A DNA stretch of 64,000 nucleotides from Micromonospora sp. NBC_01699 (lineage in GTDB: Bacteria; Actinomycetota; Actinomycetes; Mycobacteriales; Micromonosporaceae). Numbering within the stretch: position 1 is the first letter of the stretch; every line of letters starts with the position of its first letter. The translations under genes and the position numbers were made by a program. The notes beneath the pieces are model-generated. The model worked only from the letters and a program-made list of their open reading frames with translations, ran no database searches and was not told the origin of the DNA. Below, in pieces: positions 18,754 through 27,278 of this stretch. The stretch lies in contig NZ_CP109199.1 of assembly GCF_036250065.1 (NCBI RefSeq), forward strand, positions 186,001-250,000, written 5' to 3'.

Positions 18754-19935
18754 ATGAAGGTCAATATCATCGGCAAGGCGATGGCGGTCGGTTTCGCCGT
18801 CGCCGTGGCCATGGCCGCGATCGCCGTTCCGGCCTCCGCCGACCCGACCACGGCGGACGACTACCGCCTGCTCACCGGGGTCGGTTCGGACACCACCCAG
18901 GACGCGGTCAACGCCCTGGGCAACGTCATCCTCTCCGGCGGTGCGAAGGTCGTCGCGTCCTGGGACGCGCGTGGCACCAGCCCGATCAAGACCAAGGCGG
19001 CGGGCTGCTCGTACGTGCGGCCGAACGGCTCCGGCGCCGGCCGGCAGGCGCTGCGCGCCTCCGAGGGCGAAAACCTCGGCGGTACGCACGGCGGCCCCGG
19101 CTTCTTCAACGGCGTCGACATCCGCGGCTGCGTCGACTTCGCCCGCTCGTCCAGCTACGGCGGTTCGAGCCCGTCGCCGACCGGCACGTACACCTACATC
19201 CCGATGGGCGTCGACGCGGTCGCGCTGGCGATCAACTCGAACAACCTCGACCTGCCGCTCAACATGTCCCTGTCCCAGGTGCAGCGGGTCTACAAGTGCT
19301 TCAGCAACAACGTCGGCGGCAACCGCGTCACCCCGCGCATGATCCAGGCCGACTCCGGTACCTGGCAGTTCTGGATCGGCCCGACCCGGATGGCGATCAC
19401 CGAGGCGGAGATCAACCTCGGTGACTACCCCTGCCTGGCGGCGGACACCGACAGCAACCCGGGCACCCCGGCGGTGCCGGTGTTCCCGCGCGAGCAGGAG
19501 CACGACGGCACCCCGCTGGCCGGCAACCTGAACCACGTCATCCCGTTCTCGGCCGCGCAGTTCATCGCGCAGACCAACCGCGCCTCGATCCAGACCCTGA
19601 CCGGGGTGGCCGTGGCCGACCGGCGTGGCCCGGCGCTGCTGACCGGGATGAGCACCACCACCCAGCCCGCCACCCAGCCGATCGTCGGCGGGCGGCTGAA
19701 CACCAACTTCCCGATGCGGCGGGACGTCTACAACGTCGTACCGACCGCCGACCTGACCAACCAGCTGATCGCCGACACCTTCGTCGGTGCCGGCTCGGCG
19801 GTCTGCACGGCCACCGTGAACGACGGCGGCACCCAGCGCAACGTGGTGCAGCTGCTCGGCTTCGGCCAGCGGACCACCACCGTGAACGCACTCGAAGCGG
19901 CCTGCGGTTACACCGACCTGCGGGCCAACAGCTAG
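18754..19935 (+). CDS. Secreted PstS-like substrate-binding protein, soluble
   Basis: 393 aa. Clear signal peptide (MKVNIIGKAMAVGF...ASADP, about 1-29) and no membrane anchor. It begins LLTGVGSDTTQDAVNAL, the usual opening of actinobacterial PBP-like phosphate-binding proteins, and contains IPMGVDAVALAINSNNLDLP, SLSQVQRVYKCF and a QADSGTWQFWIG segment where SGT is replaced by SGTW. AAAGGGA precedes the ATG. It has its own 185-bp leader and a strong terminator after it, so it is probably transcribed separately from pstCA. Confidence 0.72.
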   Translation: MKVNIIGKAMAVGFAVAVAMAAIAVPASADPTTADDYRLLTGVGSDTTQDAVNALGNVILSGGAKVVASWDARGTSPIKTKAAGCSYVRPNGSGAGRQALRASEGENLGGTHGGPGFFNGVDIRGCVDFARSSSYGGSSPSPTGTYTYIPMGVDAVALAINSNNLDLPLNMSLSQVQRVYKCFSNNVGGNRVTPRMIQADSGTWQFWIGPTRMAITEAEINLGDYPCLAADTDSNPGTPAVPVFPREQEHDGTPLAGNLNHVIPFSAAQFIAQTNRASIQTLTGVAVADRRGPALLTGMSTTTQPATQPIVGGRLNTNFPMRRDVYNVVPTADLTNQLIADTFVGAGSAVCTATVNDGGTQRNVVQLLGFGQRTTTVNALEAACGYTDLRANS

Positions 19936-19950
19936 TTCCGGCACAGCCCC

Positions 19951-19981
19951 GGTCCGGGCGGCCCACCAGGCCGCCCGGACC
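19951..19981 (+). terminator. Perfect 13-bp GC hairpin
   Basis: The arms 19951-19963 and 19969-19981 are exact reverse complements around the loop CACCA. It lies 16 nt after the stop of the soluble PstS-like gene and 30 nt before the next start. Confidence 0.8.
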
Positions 19982-20011
19982 GCTGGGCACCCTGACCGAA
20001 GGAAGTGATCA

Positions 20012-21691
20012 ATGAGCAGGCACAGGTTTGCCCGCGCGCTCGCCCTGTTGTCGGCGGGCCTACTCTCCGCCGGCGTGCTGGTGGCCGGGGTGCTGATCGG
20101 GCCGGCGAGCCCGGCGCAGGCCGTGTCGCTCGGTGCCGTCACGCTGTCCGAGCAGACCGGCGACGTGAACACCACCCCGATGTTCGCCACCGCGCGTACC
20201 GCCACGCCGTGCCCGACCGGCTTCGGCGAAACCACCAACCTGCGGCTCGGCCGCCCCGGCGGCCCGTACGCGAACCTGGCCCGCGCGCTGAGCGCCGGCG
20301 GCTGGGACCAGAACCCGCTGGAGTTCGCCGCCGACCGGTCCCTCACCCGGGCGGTCGCGGGAATCGAGCCGGCGACCACCGTCGGTGACGGCGAATGGTG
20401 GGTCATCGTCGACTGCTACAGCCTCACCGCAGGCCGCAGCGCCGACCAGTTCCAGACCTCGATCTTCGTCTGCGGCGACACCTGGAAGGTCGGCACGAGC
20501 TGCAACACCGCCACGGCGACGCGGACCACTGTGGCGGTCGACCCGAGTCCGGTCCCGGCCGGCACACCCGTCACCCTCACCGCGACCGTCTGCGTGCCCG
20601 GCGACCAGGACGGTTGCACCCCGCTGCCCGCGACCGGAACCGGGAACGTGGTGTTCAGCCGGACCGAACCCGCCACCGCGGAGCCGCCGGTCGAACTCGG
20701 CACGGTGGCCCTGACCGAGGGCCGGGCGGTCCTCACGGCGATCACCCTGCCGCCGCCGGAGGGCGACATCACCTCGCGTACCTACCGGATCACCGCCCGG
20801 TTCGTCCCGGACGCACCGGGCCACCTCGGGTCCGCGGCCACGTCGGACGTCGCGGTGTTCGTCGGCGAAGCCCCGGCACCGGAGACCGAGACGACCCTGA
20901 CCGTGACGCCGGCCAGCCCGCTGCCGACCAACGCCGACCTGGTACTGACCGCCACCGTCCGGCAGCGCACCGGACCGGACGAGCCCGTCGGGCGGGTACG
21001 GTTCGAGCAGCGCCTCACCGGGACCACGGTCTGGGTGGTCCTCGGCACCGCCGACCTGGCCGACGGCAGGTACAGCCACACGGTCGCCCCGCGCCTCGCC
21101 GACGGCAACTACAGCCTCCAGGCGGTGTTCGTACCGGCCGACGAGGCCGACTTCGTGACCTCGACCGACACGCTGAACGGTTACCTCGTCGGCACGCCGC
21201 CGACCGGGCCGGTCGCGACCGCCACGACCCTCGCGGTCAGCCCGGCCGGACCACAGCGGGAAGGTGTCGAGCTGACCCTGACCGCCACCGTGGACCCGTC
21301 CGCCGCCAGCGGCACGGTGAAGTTCCTGGACGGCACCACCGAACTCGGCTCGGCCACCGTCAGCGGCGGCCAGGCCAGCTTCAAGACCGCCTCGCTGACG
21401 GCCGGGACCCACCCGCTCAAGGCGATCTTCACGCCGGCCGCGGCCAACGCGTACGGCGGATCCCAGTCGGCGGTCAACTCGTACGTCATCACGGCCGGTG
21501 ACCCGGCCGACGACGACGGCGGGGACGACGACGGTGGCGGTGGTGGTGGCGACTCGTTGCCGCGTACCGGTGTTCCGCTGATCATGGTCGGTTCGGTCGG
21601 CCTGCTGCTGGTCGTCGTCGGCGGCGGCACCATGCTGGTGACCCGCCGCCGCACCGCGCCCCAACCGGTCGCCTGGCCGGACGCCCGCTGA
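20012..21691 (+). CDS. LPXTG-type surface protein: 'EWWV' domain plus Ig-like repeats
   Basis: 559 aa. Signal peptide to about 37 (SPAQAV). Residues about 38-160 are the domain shared with the proteins at 10325 and 23718 (LSEQTGDV, CPTGFGE, RLGRPGGPYAN, GEWWVIVDCYSLTAG). About three bacterial Ig-like domains follow (about 165-290, 295-395, 405-495), each with a T-L-T-x-x-P start and a V-x-F strand. After an Asp/Gly linker come LPRTG, a transmembrane helix and RRR, which is a sortase sorting signal. The leader GGAAGTGATCA before the ATG is nearly the same as that of the paralogue at 23718. Stop overlaps the sortase-like gene (TGATG), implying a direct partnership. Confidence 0.8.
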   Translation: MSRHRFARALALLSAGLLSAGVLVAGVLIGPASPAQAVSLGAVTLSEQTGDVNTTPMFATARTATPCPTGFGETTNLRLGRPGGPYANLARALSAGGWDQNPLEFAADRSLTRAVAGIEPATTVGDGEWWVIVDCYSLTAGRSADQFQTSIFVCGDTWKVGTSCNTATATRTTVAVDPSPVPAGTPVTLTATVCVPGDQDGCTPLPATGTGNVVFSRTEPATAEPPVELGTVALTEGRAVLTAITLPPPEGDITSRTYRITARFVPDAPGHLGSAATSDVAVFVGEAPAPETETTLTVTPASPLPTNADLVLTATVRQRTGPDEPVGRVRFEQRLTGTTVWVVLGTADLADGRYSHTVAPRLADGNYSLQAVFVPADEADFVTSTDTLNGYLVGTPPTGPVATATTLAVSPAGPQREGVELTLTATVDPSAASGTVKFLDGTTELGSATVSGGQASFKTASLTAGTHPLKAIFTPAAANAYGGSQSAVNSYVITAGDPADDDGGDDDGGGGGGDSLPRTGVPLIMVGSVGLLLVVVGGGTMLVTRRRTAPQPVAWPDAR

Positions 21692-22629
21692 TGACCGTGA
21701 CCGAGGCGCCGCCGGCCCGGCCCGCACCGGCGGCACCGGTGCCGGACCGGCGTCCGGTCAAGCTCGCCCTCCAGGTGCCGGGCGTGGCGCTGAGCACCCT
21801 CGCCTGCCTGGCCCTCGGCCTGGTGATCCACCTGACCCTGGTCTCGCAACTCCAGTACGCGCGCAACCAGCAGACCGCCTTCGCCGACTTCCGGACCGAG
21901 TTGGCGCAGGGAACCGCACCGGTGGGACAGAACCGGATGGACTTCACCGACGGGGGCGCGGGCCGGGAACGGCTGGTCGAGGCCGGCTCCGCCGTCGCCG
22001 TCCTGCGCATCCCGGCGGTCGGACTACAGACGGTGATCTTCGAGGGCAGCAGTGGCGAGGTGCTCCGGTCGGGTCCGGGTCACCGGCGGGACACCGTACT
22101 GCCCGGACAGCCGGGCACCAGCCTGGTGCTCGGCCGGCGGGCGGCGTACGGCGGCCCGTTCCGGGACCTGGACCTGCTGCTGCCCGGCGACATGATCACG
22201 GTCACCACCGGCCAGGGCGAACACTCCTACCGGGTCACCGGGCTGCGCCGGCCCGGCGACAACGCACCACCGGAACTCGTGGCCGGCGCGGGGCGGTTGA
22301 CCCTGATAACCGCCGACGGGGACCCGTTCGTGCCGCATGACGTGCTCCGGGTCGACGCGGACCTGGTGTCGCCGGCCCAGCCGGCACCGAAACGTACGTT
22401 CGGCGCCGCCTCCCTGCCGCCGGCGGAGCAGGCGATGGCCACCGACCCGAATGCCTGGACCCCGCTGATGCTCTGGGGCCAGGCGATCGTGCTCGCGGCG
22501 CTCGCGCTGACCTACCTCCGATCCCGGTGGGGGCGCTGGCAGGCGTGGATCGTCGGCACCCCGCTGCTGGTCGCACTGGGCCTGGCCATCGCCGACCAGG
22601 CCGCCCGCCTCCTGCCCAACCTGCTCTAG
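21691..22629 (+). CDS. Sortase-like membrane protein lacking catalytic residues (pseudosortase)
   Basis: 312 aa. Membrane helix about 28-50, a sortase-fold domain about 95-230 and two more helices near the C-terminus. It opens like a class E/D sortase (VAVLRIPAVGLQTVIFEG, GPGHRRDTVLPGQPGT). Where active enzymes have AGHR followed by GxPFRDL, it has LGRR followed by GGPFRDL, and where they have LTxxTC it has LTLITA. The catalytic His and Cys are therefore replaced by Arg and Ala. The only Cys in the protein is in the N-terminal helix, and the catalytic Arg also seems lost. It may bind the LPRTG protein encoded just upstream without cleaving it. Confidence 0.75.
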   Translation: MTVTEAPPARPAPAAPVPDRRPVKLALQVPGVALSTLACLALGLVIHLTLVSQLQYARNQQTAFADFRTELAQGTAPVGQNRMDFTDGGAGRERLVEAGSAVAVLRIPAVGLQTVIFEGSSGEVLRSGPGHRRDTVLPGQPGTSLVLGRRAAYGGPFRDLDLLLPGDMITVTTGQGEHSYRVTGLRRPGDNAPPELVAGAGRLTLITADGDPFVPHDVLRVDADLVSPAQPAPKRTFGAASLPPAEQAMATDPNAWTPLMLWGQAIVLAALALTYLRSRWGRWQAWIVGTPLLVALGLAIADQAARLLPNLL

Positions 22630-22659
22630 CACCCCTGCTCCGGTACAGAAAGGATCGCC

Positions 22660-23511
22660 GTGTCCACAGTCGAAGACGCGACCCTGGTCGATCTGCCACC
22701 CTCCGCCCCCATCCCGTCGATCTCGGGCGACGCCGACCTGGCCACCCTCGACGCCCGGTCGATCTCCGCCTGGTTCGGCGACCACAAGGTGCTCGACCGG
22801 GTGTCGCTGACCATGCCGGCCGGGCAGGTGACCGCGCTGATCGGCCCGTCCGGCTGCGGCAAGTCGACCTTCCTGCGCATCCTCAACCGGATGCACGAGC
22901 TGGTGCCGAGCGCGTCGCTGGCCGGCGAAGTGCTGCTGGACGGTCGCGACCTCTACTCGGCGGAGCGCCGGATCACCGACGCCCGGCGCCAGGTGGGCAT
23001 GGTCTTCCAGAAACCGAACCCGTTCCCGGCGATGTCGATCTACGACAACGTGATCGCCGGGCTGCGGCTCACCGGCACCCGCGTCTCCCGGCGCGGCCGG
23101 GACGACCTGGTCGAGGAGACGCTCACCAAGGCGGGGCTGTGGAAGGAGGTACGGGACCGGCTGCGCGAGCCGGGTGGCGCCCTCTCCGGTGGCCAGCAGC
23201 AGCGGCTCTGCATAGCGCGGTCGCTCGCCGTACGACCCAGGGTGCTGCTGATGGACGAGCCGTGTTCGGCCCTCGACCCGACCTCGACCCGGCGGATCGA
23301 GGAGACCATCGCGGAACTCGCCAGCGAGGTGACGATCGTCATCGTCACGCACAACATGCAGCAGGCCGCCCGGGTGTCCCACCGGTGCGCGTTCTTCCTG
23401 GCGTCGCACGGCACCCCCGGAATGATCGTCGAACACGGCCCGACCGCGGCGATGTTCGGCAACCCCCAGGATCCGCGTACGCACGACTACGTGAACGGCC
23501 GGTTCGGCTGA
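22660..23511 (+). CDS. pstB: PstB-like phosphate ABC transporter ATP-binding protein
   Basis: 283 aa. Walker A GPSGCGKST (about 62-70), Q-loop VFQKPNPFP, signature LSGGQQQRL, Walker B VLLMDEPCSALDP and the H-loop in IVIVTHNMQQAAR. The QKPNPF and CSALDP forms are typical of PstB. About 30 extra residues precede the ATPase. GTG start with AAAGGA. It powers the PstC/PstA channel although it lies about 8 kb from those genes, beyond the surface-protein genes. Confidence 0.9.
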   Translation: MSTVEDATLVDLPPSAPIPSISGDADLATLDARSISAWFGDHKVLDRVSLTMPAGQVTALIGPSGCGKSTFLRILNRMHELVPSASLAGEVLLDGRDLYSAERRITDARRQVGMVFQKPNPFPAMSIYDNVIAGLRLTGTRVSRRGRDDLVEETLTKAGLWKEVRDRLREPGGALSGGQQQRLCIARSLAVRPRVLLMDEPCSALDPTSTRRIEETIAELASEVTIVIVTHNMQQAARVSHRCAFFLASHGTPGMIVEHGPTAAMFGNPQDPRTHDYVNGRFG

Positions 23512-23717
23512 GCCCGCTCCGCCCTTTCGCCAAATGATTTGTCGAGTCGGTCAAAGGCCATTCTGTTTCCCCTTGTGCGGGCACCGAGAATTCGCTTTCC
23601 GCACGTCCGGCGGAGACGTTGGCCTGCCTACCGGGTCACAGCTCCTGTGGAGCCTGATTGCCGGCCGGGTCAAGAGGATCCAGCCGAGGCATCACCCTCA
23701 ATGAGAGGAAGTGATTC

Positions 23718-24932
23718 ATGAGCAAGCGGATGTTCGCTCGCGCGGGCGCCACGCTCGCCGCCATTGCGATGACGACCGGCGTACTCGTTGCTGTTTCCGC
23801 TCCCGCCCAGGCCGCGTCGCTCGGTGACGTGGTCCTGTCGCAGCAGAGCGGCAGCGTCACCGACACCCCGATGCTGGCGAACGCGACCAGCGCGGCCTGC
23901 CCGACCGGGTTCGGCGAGAACGCGTCGCTGCGGATCGGTCGGCCCGGCGGCGAGTACGCCAACATCGCCCGTTCCCTCGGCGGTGGCGGCTTCGACCAGG
24001 CTCCGCTGAGCTTCGCCGGGGACCGTTCGTTCTCCCAGGCGCTGGGCAACGTCACCCCGGCCAACGGTGAGTGGTGGGTCATCGTCGAGTGCTACAGCCT
24101 GACCCTGGGCCGGCACGTCGACGAGTTCCGTACCTCGATCGTGGTCAACGCCGGCACCTGGCGGGTCGCGGTGGCGTACAACACCACCACCGCCCTGGCC
24201 ATCAGCCCGGCCAGCAACACGGCGACCGAGGGCGACGAGGTCACCCTCTCCGCCACCGTCGCCGCCACCGAGGCGGGCGCCCCCGCCGTCGCCGGTACGG
24301 TCGAGTTCCGCCGCGGCGCCAGCGTGATCGGCTCCGCCCCGGTGACCGGTGGCACCGCCACCCTCGCCACCACCGCCCTGCCGGCGGGCACCTTCAACTA
24401 CACCGCCGCGTTCACCCCGGCCAACTCGGCCGACTTCAAGTCCTCCACCTCGGCAGCGGTGTCGTACCAGATCATCCGCCGGGCCGGCGGCACCCCGCCG
24501 GTCGACGTCGAGATCACCGCCGACGTGGCGCCGGGCGCGTTCACCCTCGCGGTGGCCGCCCCGAACACCAGCCTCACCGGCGGCACCGTCGGTGGCACCG
24601 CGACCGGCGCGCTGCCGGCCGCGACCGTCACCGACCTGCGGGGCACCGGCACCGCGTGGAACCTCACCGGTCAGCTCGAAGACTTCAACCAGGGCACCAG
24701 CACCATCGCGAACAGCGCCCTGACCTGGACCCCGAACGCCGCCAAGACCAGCGGTTCGGGTGCGGTCGCGGCCGGCGGCAGCGCCGCCCTCGGCGACACC
24801 CGCACGCTCTGCTCGGCCGTCGCCGGCACCAACGCGGGTGTGTTCACCTGCGGCGCCGACCTCAGCCTGGCGATCCCGGACAACGTGGCGCCGGGCGAGT
24901 ACACCGCGACCCTGACCCTGACGCTGGCCTGA
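23718..24932 (+). CDS. WxL-like surface protein: 'EWWV' domain, Ig-like domain, WxL domain
   Basis: 404 aa. Signal peptide to about 33 (PAQAAS). Residues about 34-155 are the shared domain (LSQQSGSV, CPTGFGENASLRIGRPGG, GEWWVIVECYSLTLG, TWRVA). An Ig-like repeat follows (about 160-250). The C-terminal part (about 258-404) has WxL hallmarks: ATVTDLRGTGTAWNLTGQLEDF, with W-x-L, an LTWTP strand and a terminal GEYTATLTLTLA. In Firmicutes, WxL domains bind peptidoglycan without covalent linkage. No membrane anchor. Preceded by GAGAGGAAGTGATTC. A DUF916 gene follows, the known partner family. Confidence 0.75.
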   Translation: MSKRMFARAGATLAAIAMTTGVLVAVSAPAQAASLGDVVLSQQSGSVTDTPMLANATSAACPTGFGENASLRIGRPGGEYANIARSLGGGGFDQAPLSFAGDRSFSQALGNVTPANGEWWVIVECYSLTLGRHVDEFRTSIVVNAGTWRVAVAYNTTTALAISPASNTATEGDEVTLSATVAATEAGAPAVAGTVEFRRGASVIGSAPVTGGTATLATTALPAGTFNYTAAFTPANSADFKSSTSAAVSYQIIRRAGGTPPVDVEITADVAPGAFTLAVAAPNTSLTGGTVGGTATGALPAATVTDLRGTGTAWNLTGQLEDFNQGTSTIANSALTWTPNAAKTSGSGAVAAGGSAALGDTRTLCSAVAGTNAGVFTCGADLSLAIPDNVAPGEYTATLTLTLA

Positions 24933-24968
24933 CCGACAACCGGTCGGGTTCGCCCCCTGGGTGACCGA

Positions 24969-25008
24969 GGCGGAGGTGCCGCCGGCGCGAGCCGGCGTCA
25001 CCTCCGCC
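24969..25008 (+). terminator. Long GC hairpin after the WxL-like gene
   Basis: GGCGGAGGTG (24969-24978) pairs with CACCTCCGCC (24999-25008), and CGCCGGC pairs with GCCGGCG inside, leaving the loop GCGA and a single C/T mismatch. It lies 36 nt after the stop. Confidence 0.75.
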
Positions 25009-25045
25009 ACACCCCGTTGTCCGGACCTCTCCTCGGAGCCTGCAC

Positions 25046-26107
25046 ATGACCACTGCCCACCCCGTACGCCCCCGTCGGGCCACCCGCATCGCGGTGCTGT
25101 CCGCCGTGGCGGCGATGCTGCTGATCTCGCTCGTGCCGATCCCGGCGGCGGCCGGTGCGGCAAAGGACGACAGCTTCCGCTGGACCATCGTGCCGTCGAG
25201 CCCGAGCGGCCCGAAGGGGCGCAAGCAGTTCGACTACGAGCTGGCGCCGAAGGAGGAGATCACCGACTGGATCTCGGTGACCAACCTGAGCGACCAGCCG
25301 CTGACCGTCGACCTCTATCCCACCGACGCGTTCACCGCCGTGGACGGCGGCTTCGCCCTGCTGCCGCGCAGCCAGGCGCCGGACGGCGTCGGTTCCTGGA
25401 TCAAATTGCCGACCCGGCAGCTCAGGGTGCCGGTGGGCAAGCGCGCCGACCTGCCGTTCCAACTGCGGGTACCGGACGGCGCCGCCCCGGGTGACCACAT
25501 CGGCGGCATCATCGCCTCGGCCACCGAGGCGCAGACCGACCAGCACGGCCAGCGGGTCGACGTCGAGCGGCGGATCGCCGCCCGGGTGTACCTCCGGGTC
25601 GCCGGACCGCTCACCCCGCTCGCCGAGATCGGCGACGTACGCGTCGACTACGACAACCCGCTGGTGCCGTTTCGCGGCGCCGAGGTCGCGGTGACGTACC
25701 GGCTGGTGAACCGGGGCAACACCCGGCTCGGCGGGAAGGCGCGGATCCAGGTGACCGGGCCGCTCGGCGTACGGCTGGGCAACAGCGAGGTGATCGACAT
25801 TCCGGAGTTGCTGCCCGACTCGGAGGTCGAGTTGCACGGGACCCTGCCGGGGGTCTTCCCGGCCGGCCGGCTCACCGCCACGGTCAGCGTCAACCCGCAG
25901 GCCGGTCCGAACACCCTGCCGGCGTTGACCGGATCGGCGTCGGTGCCGGCCGTACCGTGGCTCCTGCTCGGCGGGTTGCTCCTGGTCGTCGGGGCCCTCG
26001 TCGCCTGGGTCTGGCGGCGCCGGTCGACGCGCCTGCGGGACCGGGACGACGCCGATGTCTTCCCCGCCGACCCGGGACTGCCCCGGCCGGTACCGGTGGC
26101 CTCCTGA
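25046..26107 (+). CDS. DUF916 / WxLIP-type surface protein with C-terminal membrane anchor
   Basis: 353 aa. Signal peptide about 1-37. Residues about 42-160 match the DUF916 (PF06030) pattern: FRWTIVPSSPSGP, YELAPKEEITDWISVTNLSDQPLTVDLYPTDAF and PVGKRADLPFQLRVPDGAAPGDHIGGI. The second half (about 165-300) is an Ig-like domain, YRLVNRGNTRLGGKARIQVTGP. A transmembrane helix and RRR end the protein (about 303-330). In Firmicutes, WxL-interacting proteins of this family bind WxL proteins and peptidoglycan. It lies directly after the WxL-like gene and before a small LPXTG protein, the same trio as in Firmicutes WxL loci. Confidence 0.78.
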   Translation: MTTAHPVRPRRATRIAVLSAVAAMLLISLVPIPAAAGAAKDDSFRWTIVPSSPSGPKGRKQFDYELAPKEEITDWISVTNLSDQPLTVDLYPTDAFTAVDGGFALLPRSQAPDGVGSWIKLPTRQLRVPVGKRADLPFQLRVPDGAAPGDHIGGIIASATEAQTDQHGQRVDVERRIAARVYLRVAGPLTPLAEIGDVRVDYDNPLVPFRGAEVAVTYRLVNRGNTRLGGKARIQVTGPLGVRLGNSEVIDIPELLPDSEVELHGTLPGVFPAGRLTATVSVNPQAGPNTLPALTGSASVPAVPWLLLGGLLLVVGALVAWVWRRRSTRLRDRDDADVFPADPGLPRPVPVAS

Positions 26108-26204
26108 TGGCCGGTCCGGTAACCGGGACGGCCGGCCGGTGTCGGCCGGTGCGGCGGGTCGCTGCCGAGGTCGCCCGTGATCGACGAGCGGAGGGGTGCT
26201 GACA

Positions 26205-26672
26205 GTGGTCGGACAAAACAGCCGCCGGATCGCCGTTATCCTGGTCTTCCTGGCCGGGGTCGCCGGTGCGGTCGCGGCCTCCTGGATTCCCCCGGTGAAC
26301 GCCGCCGGGATCGAGCCGGTGCGCGCGGTGGCCGACGCGAGGCAGGAATTTCTCGAAGCAGAACCGGTCACCCGGTTCGGAACGCCCGTTCCCGGCGGGG
26401 ATCGCGGTGCGTCGGTCGAGCTGGGTGTGGTGATCGCCCCGAAGCCGACCGGCACGGGTACGCCGACACCCACCACCCCGTCCCCGACACCGACGGCGAG
26501 CACCGCCGCCCCGACGGATCCACCGGACAACGGCGGCGATCTACCCCGTACCGGACTGGCGATCGGCGCCTTCGTCGTGGCCGGCGCGACCCTGATCGCC
26601 GCCGGCACCGCACTACGCCTACTCGCCCCCCACCGCCGCCCCCACCGCCCCCACCCCCGCCCCCGTCGTTGA
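26205..26672 (+). CDS. Small LPXTG membrane protein
   Basis: 155 aa from GTG 26205, with GAGGGG 8 nt upstream; GTG 26196 is in frame but too close to that site. Signal peptide about 5-30, a short extracellular Thr/Pro linker, then LPRTG, a transmembrane helix (GAFVVAGATLIAAGTAL) and a basic tail. Small LPXTG proteins accompany WxL/WxLIP genes in Firmicutes. The last codons are extreme in C content, and the TGA stop at 26670-26672 is supplied by the arm of the inverted repeat that begins at 26667. Confidence 0.7.
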   Translation: MVGQNSRRIAVILVFLAGVAGAVAASWIPPVNAAGIEPVRAVADARQEFLEAEPVTRFGTPVPGGDRGASVELGVVIAPKPTGTGTPTPTTPSPTPTASTAAPTDPPDNGGDLPRTGLAIGAFVVAGATLIAAGTALRLLAPHRRPHRPHPRPRR

Positions 26673-26729
26673 TCATGAAGTTAGCGCAGGTTCGAGTCTG
26701 AAATGTCCGCGTTAACTTCATGATCAACG
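26667..26729. repeat. 21-bp inverted repeat (20/21) with 21-nt spacer
   Basis: The arms 26667-26687 and 26709-26729 (core GTTGATCATGAAGTTA) differ at one position. It is preceded by a C-rich stretch and followed by a strongly G-rich tract up to about 26820. It overlaps the stop codon of the small LPXTG gene. Confidence 0.9.
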
Positions 26730-26820
26730 GCGGGGGGCCGGGTTCGGCGGGGGCGGGGTTGGGGGCGTTTGGGGGTACGGGGGTGAGGGGGGTCGCCCGC
26801 GGGGGCGGTGGGGCGGGCAG
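26728..26820 (+). other. G-rich tract with G-quadruplex potential
   Basis: More than six runs of 4-6 G on the + strand within about 90 bp, directly after the inverted repeat and 20-110 bp upstream of the next gene. Quadruplex formation is inferred from composition only. Confidence 0.5.
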
Positions 26821-26841
26821 GGCACGTACGCTCGACGTGTC

Positions 26842-27264
26842 ATGAGCGAAGCGCAGAGCAGTTTTCCCCGGCGGGACTCCAGCGGCCGGATCACCGGCTT
26901 GGCCGACCTGGGCGGCGTGGTCCTCGCCGGCCTGGTGATCGGTGTGCTGGCGCTGGTCGCATTCGACTGGGCGTTCGAGTCGATCGGCCTGGCCGACTTC
27001 GGCAAGACCAACGGCTGGTTGGCGGTGATCCTGCCGGCCTGGCTCTTCGTCGAGGAGTACCGGGCCTGGGGGCCGGGTCCGGCCAGGGCGGCGGCAGCGG
27101 TGGTGGGCGCGGGGGTCGGACTGACCACCGGGCTGCTCGCCGCGGGGCTGGCCGCTGCGGCGGCGCCGCTGGTGTCGGGCGCGGCGGCGGCCGGGGCGTT
27201 CGCGCTGGTATATACGCTGATCTGGTATTTCGGCGTCCGGTGGCTGGACCGTCGGACGGGTTGA
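26842..27264 (+). CDS. Small hydrophobic membrane protein
   Basis: 140 aa with about four predicted membrane helices: GGVVLAGLVIGVLALVAF, GWLAVILPAWLFVEEY, an Ala/Gly-rich hairpin and LVYTLIWYFGVRWL. I do not recognise the family. It is followed after 14 bp by a DUF4229 gene, with which it may form a two-gene operon. Start chosen at the first ATG. Confidence 0.65.
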   Translation: MSEAQSSFPRRDSSGRITGLADLGGVVLAGLVIGVLALVAFDWAFESIGLADFGKTNGWLAVILPAWLFVEEYRAWGPGPARAAAAVVGAGVGLTTGLLAAGLAAAAAPLVSGAAAAGAFALVYTLIWYFGVRWLDRRTG

Positions 27265-27278
27265 TCGGAGATGGAATC

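Noticed and set aside
26688-26700. GGTTCGAGTC, similar to a tRNA T-loop
   Set aside because: It is the spacer of an inverted repeat. No acceptor, D or anticodon arms can be formed around it.
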